A stretch of 64,000 bases of DNA from Spirosoma terrae (GTDB taxonomy: Bacteria; Bacteroidota; Bacteroidia; Cytophagales; Spirosomataceae). The notes under the pieces are model-generated. The model was not told the origin of the DNA. It made no database searches and saw only the letters and a program-made list of their open reading frames with translations. The translations under genes were made by a program, and so were the position numbers. Of the stretch, positions 45,783-54,986 are shown piece after piece. The stretch covers positions 434,001 through 498,000 of the forward strand of contig NZ_JAAFZH010000002.1 in assembly GCF_010435915.1 (NCBI RefSeq), given 5' to 3'. Every line of letters starts with the position of its first letter. Positions within the stretch are counted from its first letter, which is position 1.

Positions 45783-46790
45783 ATGTCATATAAAGCCCTG
45801 GCACTTCAGCTAACCTGCCAACCAGTAAATGCCTGTCAAACCCGCGATGAAGCCGAAGCGGTAATGCTCAAAACGATTGACCGCCTGGAAAAAAAAATAG
45901 CCGCTTCCATTAATTTTATTGGCCGCGATACGCTTCTGGTTGTTGTACCAGAATATTTTCTAACGGGTTTTCCGATCAGCGAAACAACCGACCAATGGCG
46001 CGAAAAAGCCGCTCTCGATATTGATGGCCGCATTTATGAAGCGTTGGGGGCCATGGTGCAGCGGCAACAGATTTACTTTTCTGGCAATGCGTACGAACAG
46101 GACCCATTCTTTCCCGAACTCTACTTCCAGACTAGCTTTATTATAGGTCCCAATGGCGATGTGCTGCTACGTTATCGGCGTTTGAACGCTATGTATTCGC
46201 CAACGCCACACGATGTTTGGGAGCTATATATGGACGCCTACGGCTATGATTCGCTGTTTCCTGTTGTTAAAACCAATATCGGGAACCTGGCTTGCATCGC
46301 TTCTGAAGATATCTTGTTTCCGGAAGTCGCCCGGTGCCTGGCGATGCGTGGGGCAGAGGTATTGCTGCACTCAACATCAGAAATGGCAAGCCCATTGTTA
46401 ACACAGCGCCACGTTGCCAAAGTGGCACGCGCTATTGAGAATATGGCCTACGTCGTATCGGCCAACACCGCCGGTCTAGCCGATAGCCCGATCCCGTTTG
46501 GATCAACGGATGCTGGCTCTAAGATTGTTGATCCGAAAGGTTTAGTGCTGGCCGAAGCCGGGTACGGGGAAAGTATGGTCGCCAACGCCGATATTGATCT
46601 GGCCGCGCTACGTGAATTCCGTCAGCGTCCGGCATCCGGTAATCTACTGGCTCGCCAGCGATCTGAATTGTATGCGCAGAGTTATGCGGAGCATACCATT
46701 TATCCTCCGGGCACTTTATTGAGTCAACCCGCTGAACGACAGCAGTTTGTTCGAACTCAGCAAGAGGTTATCAAAAAAATATACACGTAG
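45783..46790 (+). CDS. Nitrilase-superfamily (carbon-nitrogen hydrolase) protein with altered active site
   Basis: 335 residues. The fold is clear: VVVPEYFLTGFP holds the catalytic Glu57, LLRYRRLNAMYS corresponds to the loop with the catalytic Lys (here Arg133), and IASEDILFPEVARCLAMRGAEVLL corresponds to the Cys loop. Aligned on the DxxFPE core, the nucleophile position is Ser174, with a Cys three residues earlier (Cys171). The usual triad Glu-Lys-Cys therefore seems to read Glu-Arg-Ser, unless Cys171 takes over. It may be an inactive or mechanistically changed member. The gene is divergent from bshB1, and no other amide-metabolism gene is near. The substrate is unknown. Confidence 0.82.
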   Translation: MSYKALALQLTCQPVNACQTRDEAEAVMLKTIDRLEKKIAASINFIGRDTLLVVVPEYFLTGFPISETTDQWREKAALDIDGRIYEALGAMVQRQQIYFSGNAYEQDPFFPELYFQTSFIIGPNGDVLLRYRRLNAMYSPTPHDVWELYMDAYGYDSLFPVVKTNIGNLACIASEDILFPEVARCLAMRGAEVLLHSTSEMASPLLTQRHVAKVARAIENMAYVVSANTAGLADSPIPFGSTDAGSKIVDPKGLVLAEAGYGESMVANADIDLAALREFRQRPASGNLLARQRSELYAQSYAEHTIYPPGTLLSQPAERQQFVRTQQEVIKKIYT

Positions 46791-46891
46791 CAATACCTCG
46801 TCTCTCTTTGACAAACGTAGGGAAGCTACTCGTTATTTGATTTCAGCCATTGGGGAACAGGATGGCTGGTTTGGTGAAGAACAGAATTAGG

Positions 46892-47911
46892 TTAGGCGAC
46901 AGCACGTTCCAGTAGCTGAATGGTGCCTTTGTCGGCGTTTATTTCTGCTTCCAAACCAACTGGAATAGTGAACTTATCAGTAATATGGCCGATCATTGCG
47001 CCTGCATAAGCCGGTATATGTAAGGGTGTAATGTGATCATTTAGAACATCTTCGAATGTAAGAGAGCCGTAGCCACCGCTGCCTGCTTCGCAGGAAGTGC
47101 ATTTCCCAAAAACAAAACCCGCTAGCTTGTCCAGTACACCCGCCAGCTTGAGGTGAGTTAGCATACGGTCTACACTGTAAATGTCTTCATGAGTATCTTC
47201 AACAAATAGAATTTTTCCTGCCCAGTCGGGAACGTACGGCGAGCCCAGCAAATGCGAAAGCACAGTCAGATTGCCGCCAACTAACTGGCCTCTGGCAACG
47301 CCCGAACGTAGCGTAAAGACCCGATCTTTTGTCTGTGTCAGGTTATCGTCTTTTCTCGCCGGATTTCGAAACAAGACAGACTCGCCATCCATCAGAACCT
47401 GGCGGAACCAGCCTACACTGAACGAATTCCACGTAACGGCCCCCACTGGACCGTGCATCGTTAATAGGCCAGTTTTAGCGTGAATGCCAAGTAACAAGGC
47501 TGTTACGTCGCTGTAGCCGATCAGGATTTTTGGGTTTTTCCGGATGAGGTCATAATTCAGAAGGGGCAGGATGCGGGCACATCCCCAACCGCCATGCATA
47601 GCCATAATCATGTTGACCGACTGATCGGCAAACATCCCGTTTAGGTCAGCAGCCCGGTCACTGTCACGACCCGCCAGATAACCGTAGCGATCGTAGAAAT
47701 GAGGAGATAATTTTGTTTTCAGGCCCAGCGCTTGCAGCGACTCGATAGTAATTTGTACGGTTTCCCGACTATAGGCAGGTGCGGCCGGGCACACTAAACC
47801 AACGGTGTCGCCTGTCTTCAATCGGGGTGGTTTGCTAATTGTTGAGTGAGTATCTAGCGAGAGAAAAGGCGCAAAAGCAGCTGTTTTTAGTAGCGTACGA
47901 CGAGTAGGCAT
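46892..47911 (-). CDS. LD-carboxypeptidase (peptidase S66) with Tat-like signal
   Basis: 339 residues. S66 peptidases trim the L,D bond of muropeptides in peptidoglycan recycling. The catalytic set is Ser134 in IGYSDVTALL, Glu237 in FVEDTHEDIY and His308 in AMIGHITDKF; MAMHGGWGCARIL is the conserved glycine-rich loop. The N-terminus MPTRRTLLKTAAFAPF has a twin-arginine-like motif, so export is likely, whereas the well-studied LdcA is cytosolic. The gene is divergent from a GntR-type regulator, with 158 bases between the two starts. Confidence 0.88.
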   Translation of the reverse strand: MPTRRTLLKTAAFAPFLSLDTHSTISKPPRLKTGDTVGLVCPAAPAYSRETVQITIESLQALGLKTKLSPHFYDRYGYLAGRDSDRAADLNGMFADQSVNMIMAMHGGWGCARILPLLNYDLIRKNPKILIGYSDVTALLLGIHAKTGLLTMHGPVGAVTWNSFSVGWFRQVLMDGESVLFRNPARKDDNLTQTKDRVFTLRSGVARGQLVGGNLTVLSHLLGSPYVPDWAGKILFVEDTHEDIYSVDRMLTHLKLAGVLDKLAGFVFGKCTSCEAGSGGYGSLTFEDVLNDHITPLHIPAYAGAMIGHITDKFTIPVGLEAEINADKGTIQLLERAVA

Positions 47912-48069
47912 GCGTAGTTATGGCGTTAAGATTGATATAAAGTTACTGGTTCACGCAGATGTCGCCTAGTTCTGATAACTAATTGCTGTTACGTTAGCTA
48001 CCTGGCTTTTTGAATGGGGTGGATAGTATTAGGGAAAAATACTTACTTTACGGCTTCAATGAGAGCTTT

Positions 48070-49098
48070 ATGCAACTAATTATTAATGAACGATCAAGTA
48101 CGCCTAAATACCGTCAGATAGTTGACGCTGTCATGCACGGTATTGAAACGGGGGCTTTGCATCGTGATGAACAGTTGCCATCGATTAATGAGTTGAGTGG
48201 TGAATATGATCTGGCGCGTGATACGGTCGAAAAAGCGTACAACTTTCTCAAAAAAGAGGGAATTATTCATTCCGTAAAGGGAAAAGGATATTTTATCCGG
48301 CAGGAAGGGCCCGATCAGTTACGTGTTTTGCTGATTATCAATAAGCTCAGCGCTTATAAAAAAATCGTCTATTATTCGCTGCTCGATGCGTTAGGACCAG
48401 GGGCCGTTGTTGATTTACGATTACATCACCATAGCGTTTCGCAACTTGAGCATCTGTTGCAGGAGAATAAAGGACTATACAATTACTACGTTGTGATGCC
48501 TCATATTTATGCCAAATGTGCTACGTCTGGTCATGAGGCTACAAAAGTAGAAAACTTATTAGCCGCCATTCCTTCCGAGAAACTGGTGCTGCTGGATAAA
48601 GATCTGCCGGGTTTGAAAGGGGATTATATTGCGGTTTATCAGGAGTTTGATCGAGATATTTATGAGGCTTTGGTCGCTGCTTCGGACTTACTCGCAAAAT
48701 ACCAGAAGCTGGTACTGATCTTTCCAAAAGATGTACGGTATCCCGACGATATCGTACGTGGATTTCGGAATTACGCCGTGCATTACCAGAAGGAGTTTAC
48801 GATCCTTGAGACAACGATAAATTATAGCATTGATACTAACACAGCCTATATTGTACTGGAAGACAGCGATTTGGCCGAGTTGGTTCGGCAGGCGCGTCGT
48901 TCCAGCTTAACATTAGGAAAAGACGTGGGGATTCTTGCCTTTAATGAAACGCCACTAAAAGAAGTGTTGGCCGACGGGATTACCGTTGTATCGACCGACC
49001 ATGAACTAATGGGCCGAACAGCTGCCTTATTAATGCTGAATCACCGGGCCGAAAAAGTGAAGAACCCGTTTAAACTGATTCGCCGTAGTTCGCTGTAG
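48070..49098 (+). CDS. GntR-family regulator with LacI-type sensor domain
   Basis: 342 residues from the ATG at 48070; an upstream TTG frame at 48010 only adds non-conserved residues. Residues 1-80 are a GntR winged helix (STPKYRQIVDAVMHGIETGAL, LPSINELSGEYDLARDTVEKAYNFLKKEGII). The rest is a periplasmic-binding-protein-like fold of the LacI type (LLDKDLPGLKGDYIAVYQEF, DVGILAFNETPLKEVLADGITVVSTD), which probably binds a sugar. This GntR-LacI hybrid is typical of Bacteroidota. It may control the divergent LD-carboxypeptidase gene or a distant sugar locus; no operator was identified. Confidence 0.9.
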   Translation: MQLIINERSSTPKYRQIVDAVMHGIETGALHRDEQLPSINELSGEYDLARDTVEKAYNFLKKEGIIHSVKGKGYFIRQEGPDQLRVLLIINKLSAYKKIVYYSLLDALGPGAVVDLRLHHHSVSQLEHLLQENKGLYNYYVVMPHIYAKCATSGHEATKVENLLAAIPSEKLVLLDKDLPGLKGDYIAVYQEFDRDIYEALVAASDLLAKYQKLVLIFPKDVRYPDDIVRGFRNYAVHYQKEFTILETTINYSIDTNTAYIVLEDSDLAELVRQARRSSLTLGKDVGILAFNETPLKEVLADGITVVSTDHELMGRTAALLMLNHRAEKVKNPFKLIRRSSL

Positions 49099-49103
49099 GC
49101 CAG

Positions 49104-49937
49104 TTATTTCTGATACGTAAATTTGAGAATATAGCCTTTCTTTCCATCCCCTTCACTGGCAATAAACAGATCGCCATTGGGGGCGAAGCAGATGCCTTCC
49201 GGCTGCCGGAACTGCTTCGGGTCCAGCGGCTCCGAATACCGGATTTTAGCCTGCCGGTTTGTGATCACCAGGCGTTTCCCGGCCGATGTAAGAATATACC
49301 ATTCGCCGGTGATTGGATGGACGGCAATGCCGGATGGTTTATAGGTTTTGGGGTCGATGCCAGCTGCTTCGAGCTGTTCGTCGTTCAGGCTCATATCTTT
49401 AAAGACAGCTTTGTTCAATAAATCGAACGAATAAACGGTTTTGTCGCTGGATGCCCCACCGTTTTTTACTGCTATCAATAGTCGTTTCGTTTTTGGATCA
49501 TAACCAAGTCCTTCAACTTCGGTCTTTTTCGGTAAATCGGTTTTAGTACGGCCGATATCTTTTGATTCAGGTTTGAAGCGGAACAGGTTGCCGTTGCTTT
49601 CTAATACGTAGATGTCATCATTTACGTATTCAATTCCTTCAAAATCGCCGTATCCGCCAAAGCCAAACTCATCCGTAATCGATTTCTTCTTTGTATCATA
49701 GACAAATACGATCGCTTCTTCGTCCTGAACGCAAAGTAGCTTATCATCTTTATGATAGCTCAGTCCCGATATTTCTTCCAGCTGTTTGGGCAGCGTGTAC
49801 CGTTCATCGGGCGTAGTGAGCTGGTAAGGAAGTTTGAAATCCGGTTCCAGTGTTTTGGTTTCTGGTTTTTCGTTTTTCGTTGACGATGTACCACAACTTA
49901 TGAGCAACCAAGCAATTCCTATTAAAAGACGATTCAT
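49104..49937 (-). CDS. SdiA-regulated-type beta-propeller lipoprotein
   Basis: 277 residues. The N-terminus MNRLLIGIAWLLISCGTS is a type II signal with the lipobox LISC. The mature domain (LEEISGLSYHKDDKLLCVQD, YGDFEGIEYVNDDIYVLES, KTEVEGLGYDPKTKRLLIAVK, QPEGICFAPNGDLFIASEGD) matches the SdiA-regulated / YjiK-like beta-propeller group with repeated E-G motifs. Members may bind metal; their function is not established. It is convergent with the GntR regulator, 5 bases between stops. Confidence 0.85.
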   Translation of the reverse strand: MNRLLIGIAWLLISCGTSSTKNEKPETKTLEPDFKLPYQLTTPDERYTLPKQLEEISGLSYHKDDKLLCVQDEEAIVFVYDTKKKSITDEFGFGGYGDFEGIEYVNDDIYVLESNGNLFRFKPESKDIGRTKTDLPKKTEVEGLGYDPKTKRLLIAVKNGGASSDKTVYSFDLLNKAVFKDMSLNDEQLEAAGIDPKTYKPSGIAVHPITGEWYILTSAGKRLVITNRQAKIRYSEPLDPKQFRQPEGICFAPNGDLFIASEGDGKKGYILKFTYQK

Positions 49938-50152
49938 TGTGCAATTCGTTTTGCTGTAAAAATAGGGTTCTTTATTAGTTCAAACTACTCGAAGAGGAAA
50001 CTTATGCGCTGGCTATTGCGGCTGGAAACGACACGGTTATACAACCGTTTCTTGTTTAGGAGGAGCCTACTCACAAATAGGTTTCATTAGGCTCATAATC
50101 AGAATCACGTCATTCAGAATCCTGAAACCGGCATTCCGCCGGTTTCTTTTTT
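49938..50152 (+). ncRNA. Candidate structured leader or small RNA ending in a terminator
   Basis: The gap before the LytS-type kinase has no plus-strand gene upstream that needs a terminator, since the previous gene is on the minus strand. It nevertheless ends in a strong intrinsic terminator. Upstream are smaller hairpins: ACGGTTATACAACCGT near 50036-50050, and GAGCCTA (50063-50069) pairing with TAGGCTC (50088-50094). This fits a regulated leader (attenuator or riboswitch-like) for the kinase gene or an independent small RNA. No known RNA family was recognised. Confidence 0.4.
50124..50152 (+). terminator. Intrinsic terminator in front of the LytS-type kinase
   Basis: GAAACCGGC pairs with GCCGGTTTC around a 5-base loop, followed by six T residues. 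It is 31 bases before the kinase ATG. Confidence 0.85.
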
Positions 50153-50183
50153 GATGACTGACCGCTATTCTTAGTTTTGTATA

Positions 50184-51332
50184 ATGACTTCTTCTACCTT
50201 AACATACCGTTTGACTAATCGACAAAAATGGCAGCTTGCGCTCAGTATTTTTGTCATTTACTGGCCCATTCGACTGTATGTAAATATTCCAGCCCATTAC
50301 GTTAGCTGGAATTTTCTGGTTCGAAACATTCCGTTCTGGATTTTAGAAACGATACTCAGCGTTCTATTTTTTTATGCCTGGATCAACGTAACGGAATGGT
50401 TGCAACAGCGCTTTTTTAAACGGTTTGGCGATGGTTTTCTCATTGAATTCAAGATTCCGGCGCAACTCGCTACGTTAGGTATTGCCAGCGCTTTGGCCGT
50501 TGTTTTCAATATTGGCTTTTATACGCTCTGGCATAGTGTAGACGATACGCTCCAGCGGGGCTTTGGTCTGATTCGAGATCAGGAAGTTCGACCGCAGAAA
50601 CCAACGCCACCGGTTTCGGAAGAGCGTCGGAAAAACCGTGAGCAACGCCGTCGAGTCAATAACGGTATGACCGTAATGGCTATGCTATCGGCGTTTTATC
50701 TGGCAGCCAACCGGCGGGCCTATCAGCGTCTTGAAGATGTTCAGATACGGGCTGAACGACTGGAGAAAGAAAACGTACAGGCTCAGTTTGCGGCCCTGAA
50801 AAGTCAGGTCAATCCTCATTTTCTGTTCAATAGCTTAAGTATTCTGTCATCGCTGGTTCATGCCGATGCCGATTTGTCCGAAAAATTCATTGATCAGTTA
50901 TCCCGTGCTTACCGCTACATTCTGGAGCAGAAGGATAACGACCGCGTACTGCTCAAAACAGAACTTGAATTTATTCAGGCGTATCGGTTTCTGCTCAACA
51001 TCCGCTTTGAAAACAAATTCGATGTCGTTATTAACGTACCGGAAGCCGACCAAAGTCGCTATAGTATAGCGCCGTTGACGCTGCAGTTGCTGGTAGAAAA
51101 CGCCGTAAAACATAATCGGATGTCAACTAGAGAGCCGTTGCATGTGCATATTAGGCTGGAGGGAGACTGCCTGGTTGTGGAGAATAATCTGCAGACTCGC
51201 CCGCAGTCAGAAACATCAACTGGCGTCGGATTGAAGAATATTATTACCCGTTATGCTATGCTGACCGATAAATCGGTCTGGGTTGGTGAAACGGAAGGTA
51301 GTTTTATTGTCAAGGTTCCACTGCTTACCTAA
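50184..51332 (+). CDS. LytS/YehU-type sensor histidine kinase
   Basis: 382 residues. Four hydrophobic segments (such as LALSIFVIYWPIRLYV, IPFWILETILSVLFFYAW, LATLGIASALAVVFNIGFY and MTVMAMLSAFYLAA) form a membrane domain. A short coiled coil leads into the His_kinase domain ALKSQVNPHFLFNSLSIL with phospho-acceptor His212, and an HATPase region LTLQLLVENAVKHN and GVGLKNIITRY. The LytTR response regulator follows about 60 bases later, so the two form a standard pair. A terminator-ended leader precedes the gene. Confidence 0.93.
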   Translation: MTSSTLTYRLTNRQKWQLALSIFVIYWPIRLYVNIPAHYVSWNFLVRNIPFWILETILSVLFFYAWINVTEWLQQRFFKRFGDGFLIEFKIPAQLATLGIASALAVVFNIGFYTLWHSVDDTLQRGFGLIRDQEVRPQKPTPPVSEERRKNREQRRRVNNGMTVMAMLSAFYLAANRRAYQRLEDVQIRAERLEKENVQAQFAALKSQVNPHFLFNSLSILSSLVHADADLSEKFIDQLSRAYRYILEQKDNDRVLLKTELEFIQAYRFLLNIRFENKFDVVINVPEADQSRYSIAPLTLQLLVENAVKHNRMSTREPLHVHIRLEGDCLVVENNLQTRPQSETSTGVGLKNIITRYAMLTDKSVWVGETEGSFIVKVPLLT

Positions 51333-51391
51333 ACTGGCCAGTGAATGGCGAGCAGCCCTGGCTGTCTTTTCTATTCATTCGTCTGCTCTTT

Positions 51392-52174
51392 ATGGATATG
51401 AACGTTGTAATTATCGAAGACGAGAACCTGACGGCTAAACGGCTCGAAAGTCTTCTGCACAAGTACGATCCTACGATCAACGTGCTGGCTCGTATTCCGT
51501 CTGTTGCTGAAGCCGTCGATTGGCTTAATGAGCCCACACGTCCGGCAATCGATCTGGCATTTATGGACATTCATCTGGAAGATGATCTGGGTTTTCGGAT
51601 TTTTGAACAAACCGATTTAAGTACACCCGTAATTTTTACAACGGCCTATGACGAATACATGATTCAGGCCTTCAAGGTAAACAGTATTGATTATCTGCTT
51701 AAGCCGATCAATTATGATGAGTTGGTAGCTGCTATCGAAAAATACAAATCGCTGAAAAAGCAGTTCGGCCAGACTAATGCATCGCCAGATCTGGAAGCGA
51801 TCCTGAACATGATTGGTAGACAGAAGACCGTTGAATACAAAGACCGGTTTATGATTACGGTCGGGACAAAAATCCGGAGTATAGAAACGGCCGATATTGC
51901 CTATTTCTTTCTGGAAGAAAAAGTGGTGTTTCTAGTTACTAAAGATGGGCTTACACTTCCTGTTGATTACAGTCTGGATAAACTAACGCAACTTCTGAAC
52001 CCCCGTCAATTTTTTCGGATCAGCCGTCAGTTTCTGGTTTCGTTGCCTGCTATCCAAACAATTCATACGTTTTCTGCGGGTAAACTGAAACTCGATCTGG
52101 TTCCGAAAACGAAGCAGGAGGTTTTTGTTAGTGGCGACAGAATGACGGAGTTTAAAGAATGGCTGGGCAAATAG
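51392..52174 (+). CDS. LytTR response regulator
   Basis: 260 residues from the ATG at 51392 (51398 is also possible); the longer in-frame start at 51341 adds unrelated residues. The receiver domain begins NVVIIEDENLTAKRL, with phosphorylation at Asp59 in LAFMDIHLED and the conserved Lys in INSIDYLLKPI-like sequence. The C-terminal LytTR DNA-binding domain (about 155-260) shows DIAYFFLEEKVVFLVTKDG and FFRISRQFLVSLPAI. It is the partner of the LytS-type kinase upstream. Target genes are unknown. Confidence 0.93.
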   Translation: MDMNVVIIEDENLTAKRLESLLHKYDPTINVLARIPSVAEAVDWLNEPTRPAIDLAFMDIHLEDDLGFRIFEQTDLSTPVIFTTAYDEYMIQAFKVNSIDYLLKPINYDELVAAIEKYKSLKKQFGQTNASPDLEAILNMIGRQKTVEYKDRFMITVGTKIRSIETADIAYFFLEEKVVFLVTKDGLTLPVDYSLDKLTQLLNPRQFFRISRQFLVSLPAIQTIHTFSAGKLKLDLVPKTKQEVFVSGDRMTEFKEWLGK

Positions 52175-52313
52175 AAACGTAACAGATTATGTCTCCCCAG
52201 AGCTGATGATCTGATTGTTTTATCTACCACAGAGCGTTGACATCTCTGTGGTAAATAAACCGGTGTTAGTACGTAACACCTATGGAAAGGACGTAGCGTA
52301 GGAGGTCGTTACG

Positions 52314-53843
52314 TTAAGAGATTGGTTGGCGCTGACTGTATTTGGCAATCTTTGAAAACAAATCTTTGGGGTTGAAGGGCTTGGTTACGTAGTCGGCCAT
52401 GCCAACCTCTACGGCCCGATCCCGGTTGCTGAACGTAGCGGAGGCTGTCAGAGCAATAATAGGAATGTCGGGGTTACTTTTTCTGATTTCCTGCGCGGCT
52501 GTGTAGCCGTCCATCACCGGCATTTGCAAATCCATCAGTACGAGATCAAACTGCCCGTCCCGGCATTTCTCGACGCCAATCTGCCCATTCTCAGCAGTAT
52601 CGACGTTAATTCCCCACATAGATAGGAATTTAAGGGCCACTTTTACGTTAACGGGATAGTCTTCGACCAGCAGCACTTTCAATCCTTTCAATGTTTTGTT
52701 ATCAACAGTATCAGTTGCCTGAATAATAGGTGCCGTTACGTTACTGATAGCCAGATCCAGCGTAAAAGAGAAGGTAGCACCTTTACCTTCCTGACTTTCT
52801 ACGCCAATTTCGCTGTTGTGCAGTTCGAGTAGTTTTTTGGTAATAACAAGCCCCAGCCCGGTTCCCCCAAATTTGCGGGTTGTGGCTGAATTGGCCTGGG
52901 TAAACATGGTGAAGATAGCTTCCTGTTTTTCAGGGGCAATGCCAATACCCGTATCCTGAACGGATACGTAAATGCGGGCGCGATTTTCTGTTCGGTTCTC
53001 TAAGGACAACTCAATCGTTATGGTCCCGTTATGCGTAAACTTAATGGCGTTGGATACCAGATTGGTCAGGACCTGCCCAATGCGAAGCGAATCGCCGATA
53101 AGTGAGTCAGGGATATCATCGTCAACCATCAGCTTGATGCGGTTGCCGTTTTCCTGCGCTTTAGCTTGCTGCGCCCTTTTTATGTTAGAAACCAGGTGCT
53201 TAAAATCGAAATTGATTTCTTCCAGCTCTACTTTACCGGCTTCAATTTTGCTGAAATCAAGAATGTCGTTGATCAACGCCTGTAGGTGTTCAATGGAAAA
53301 CTGGAGTGTTTTTAGGTTTTCGGTCAGTGTAGGCGGAACATCTTCCTGCATCATTAGATAAGTCATGCCAACAATGCCATTGAGCGGGGTTCGAATTTCG
53401 TGGCTCATCATAGACAAGAAATCCGACTTGGCCTGCGTCGCATTTTCAGCAACTTCCTTGGCATTCCGAAGCTCATCCTCAATGGTTTTCCGGTATTCGA
53501 TCTGGCGTTGTAAAAACCCAACTAGTCCCACCAGGTTGTTAGGGTCGAAATCAACGATTGATTCACCTTCAGGAACCTCAATGGAGTGAATGGCTTCGAT
53601 CAGTTTCTCTATCGATTGGCGTCTCTGACTTACTTCTTCCTTCAGCTTCTGATTTATTTCCGAATATTCACGCTCATTGAGCATGGCCGAATGTTCGAGT
53701 AGCTCTTTGTCGCGGTCAAAGCTAAGATACGACTCATTGACTGCGTGGATAAACTGCTGAAAGTGGGGATGTTCCAGACAGTCTGGGGTTAAATGCCTGT
53801 TTATTTGACGTTTAAGGATTTTGTGTAGAGAGTCTACCTCCAT
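52314..53843 (-). CDS. Hybrid histidine kinase (HisKA-HATPase-receiver)
   Basis: 509 residues, without a transmembrane segment. An N-terminal helical region (1-130, with coiled coil LKEEVSQRRQSIEKLIEA) is followed by HisKA with His148 in SMMSHEIRTPLNG, an HATPase domain (NLVSNAIKFTHNG, DTGIGIAPEKQE, GGTGLGLVI) and a C-terminal receiver domain (VLLVEDYPVNVKVA, phospho-Asp in LVLMDLQMPVMDG, Lys in YVTKPF). It starts 3 bases after the stop of a FIST-domain gene; the two form an operon. A cytosolic sensor input through the FIST protein, as with NosP and NahK, is likely. No output domain is present; the phosphate must pass to another protein. Confidence 0.92.
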   Translation of the reverse strand: MEVDSLHKILKRQINRHLTPDCLEHPHFQQFIHAVNESYLSFDRDKELLEHSAMLNEREYSEINQKLKEEVSQRRQSIEKLIEAIHSIEVPEGESIVDFDPNNLVGLVGFLQRQIEYRKTIEDELRNAKEVAENATQAKSDFLSMMSHEIRTPLNGIVGMTYLMMQEDVPPTLTENLKTLQFSIEHLQALINDILDFSKIEAGKVELEEINFDFKHLVSNIKRAQQAKAQENGNRIKLMVDDDIPDSLIGDSLRIGQVLTNLVSNAIKFTHNGTITIELSLENRTENRARIYVSVQDTGIGIAPEKQEAIFTMFTQANSATTRKFGGTGLGLVITKKLLELHNSEIGVESQEGKGATFSFTLDLAISNVTAPIIQATDTVDNKTLKGLKVLLVEDYPVNVKVALKFLSMWGINVDTAENGQIGVEKCRDGQFDLVLMDLQMPVMDGYTAAQEIRKSNPDIPIIALTASATFSNRDRAVEVGMADYVTKPFNPKDLFSKIAKYSQRQPIS

Positions 53844-53846
53844 GAG

Positions 53847-54986
53847 CTATTGTTCGGATAGGATAGTTATGGTCATTGTTTGGTTGTGGAGTTCGCCCGG
53901 CGAGGCTGGTCCGGCTGGTGCTATTTCGCCGTACGAATAAAAGCCTGTTACGGCCGGCTCTGTACCGAAAATATCCCTGGCTACTTCAAGTTCTTCCTCA
54001 GTACGTTGTCCTAAAACCAGTTTACGACCAACACAACTAATTAATAAGGCTAATTCGGGGGAGGAGCCTAGTTGCTGAAGCGATGTTTGAGCTGCCGTAG
54101 CCGAAGCTTCAACGAGCCGGTCCATGTTGGCTCGCATGAAACGAACACGGGCTCCCTGCGGTATATCGCCCGCAAATGTCATGCTTTTGGTTTCCTCGTC
54201 GATGGATAAAATGGTACGTACCAGTGGTTTGGAATCGGGCGTGATACGTATGGAAAGTGGGAAGAGTAATGCCGTACCGGGCAAGCCGTCTACGTATTTA
54301 CCCAGGTAATCTTTGTATAGGTCCAGCGCCATCCGATCATCGATCTGATACAGTACGTTATACGACGATTTTGTGACTTCGCGCTCCGGGCCAAATACGT
54401 CCCAGCCGCCCATTGACCCGTGCCCAATTTTCAAGGATGAGCCGTATAAGCCGATACCGACTACTTTACCTGGCTCGGGGTTCTGATTAGCGCCAACTAA
54501 CGTTCGTTCAAAACGGTCGCCATCACCGGCGAGTCCACCAACCACAGGAACTAACCGGTTCAGACAGCGATTGCTGGCATCAATCAGATCGCTACCATTG
54601 ACGACACCACCATCGGAGATTAGAATAATGGCCGCCAGGTTTTCGTCATCCAGTGAGCAGGCAATCTGTTTCCCGACTTCGTAGCTCTCCTTATAGTCAG
54701 TGATGTCGGTCTGAGCTAATCGAACCGTTGTTTTTTCGAACTCAATAGCGGTGACTACCAACGTATCGTCATACACTTTGTCAGAAAGTATTTCGCCGGA
54801 GGTGGAATTAATAACGATTTGCGCAGCCGGGTAGAGGTGCCGGAGATGGTTGTAGGAGGCAAGCGATTCCAGTAATTTACGACCTCCGAAAGCCAGTACT
54901 AGCTGTGCTTTTTCGGACTGGAAACCCGCTGTTTCTGAGACCGTTTCCCAGTTTCCATTGGCAAACCTGGCCTGCCCTATCTTCAT
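53847..54986 (-). CDS. FIST-domain sensor protein
   Basis: 379 residues. The N-terminal FIST region (AQLVLAFGGRKLLESLASYN, INSTSGEILSD, PVVGGLAGDGDRFERT) and the C-terminal FIST_C region (DLYKDYLGKYVDGLPGTALLFPLSI, CVGRKLVLGQRTEEELEVARD, VTGFYSYGEIAP) cover the whole protein. FIST proteins are small-ligand sensors; the NosP group binds heme and nitric oxide and signals to hybrid kinases. The gene is directly followed, 3 bases away, by a soluble hybrid kinase, so a NosP-like role is plausible. Whether heme is bound cannot be decided by eye. Confidence 0.9.
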   Translation of the reverse strand: MKIGQARFANGNWETVSETAGFQSEKAQLVLAFGGRKLLESLASYNHLRHLYPAAQIVINSTSGEILSDKVYDDTLVVTAIEFEKTTVRLAQTDITDYKESYEVGKQIACSLDDENLAAIILISDGGVVNGSDLIDASNRCLNRLVPVVGGLAGDGDRFERTLVGANQNPEPGKVVGIGLYGSSLKIGHGSMGGWDVFGPEREVTKSSYNVLYQIDDRMALDLYKDYLGKYVDGLPGTALLFPLSIRITPDSKPLVRTILSIDEETKSMTFAGDIPQGARVRFMRANMDRLVEASATAAQTSLQQLGSSPELALLISCVGRKLVLGQRTEEELEVARDIFGTEPAVTGFYSYGEIAPAGPASPGELHNQTMTITILSEQ

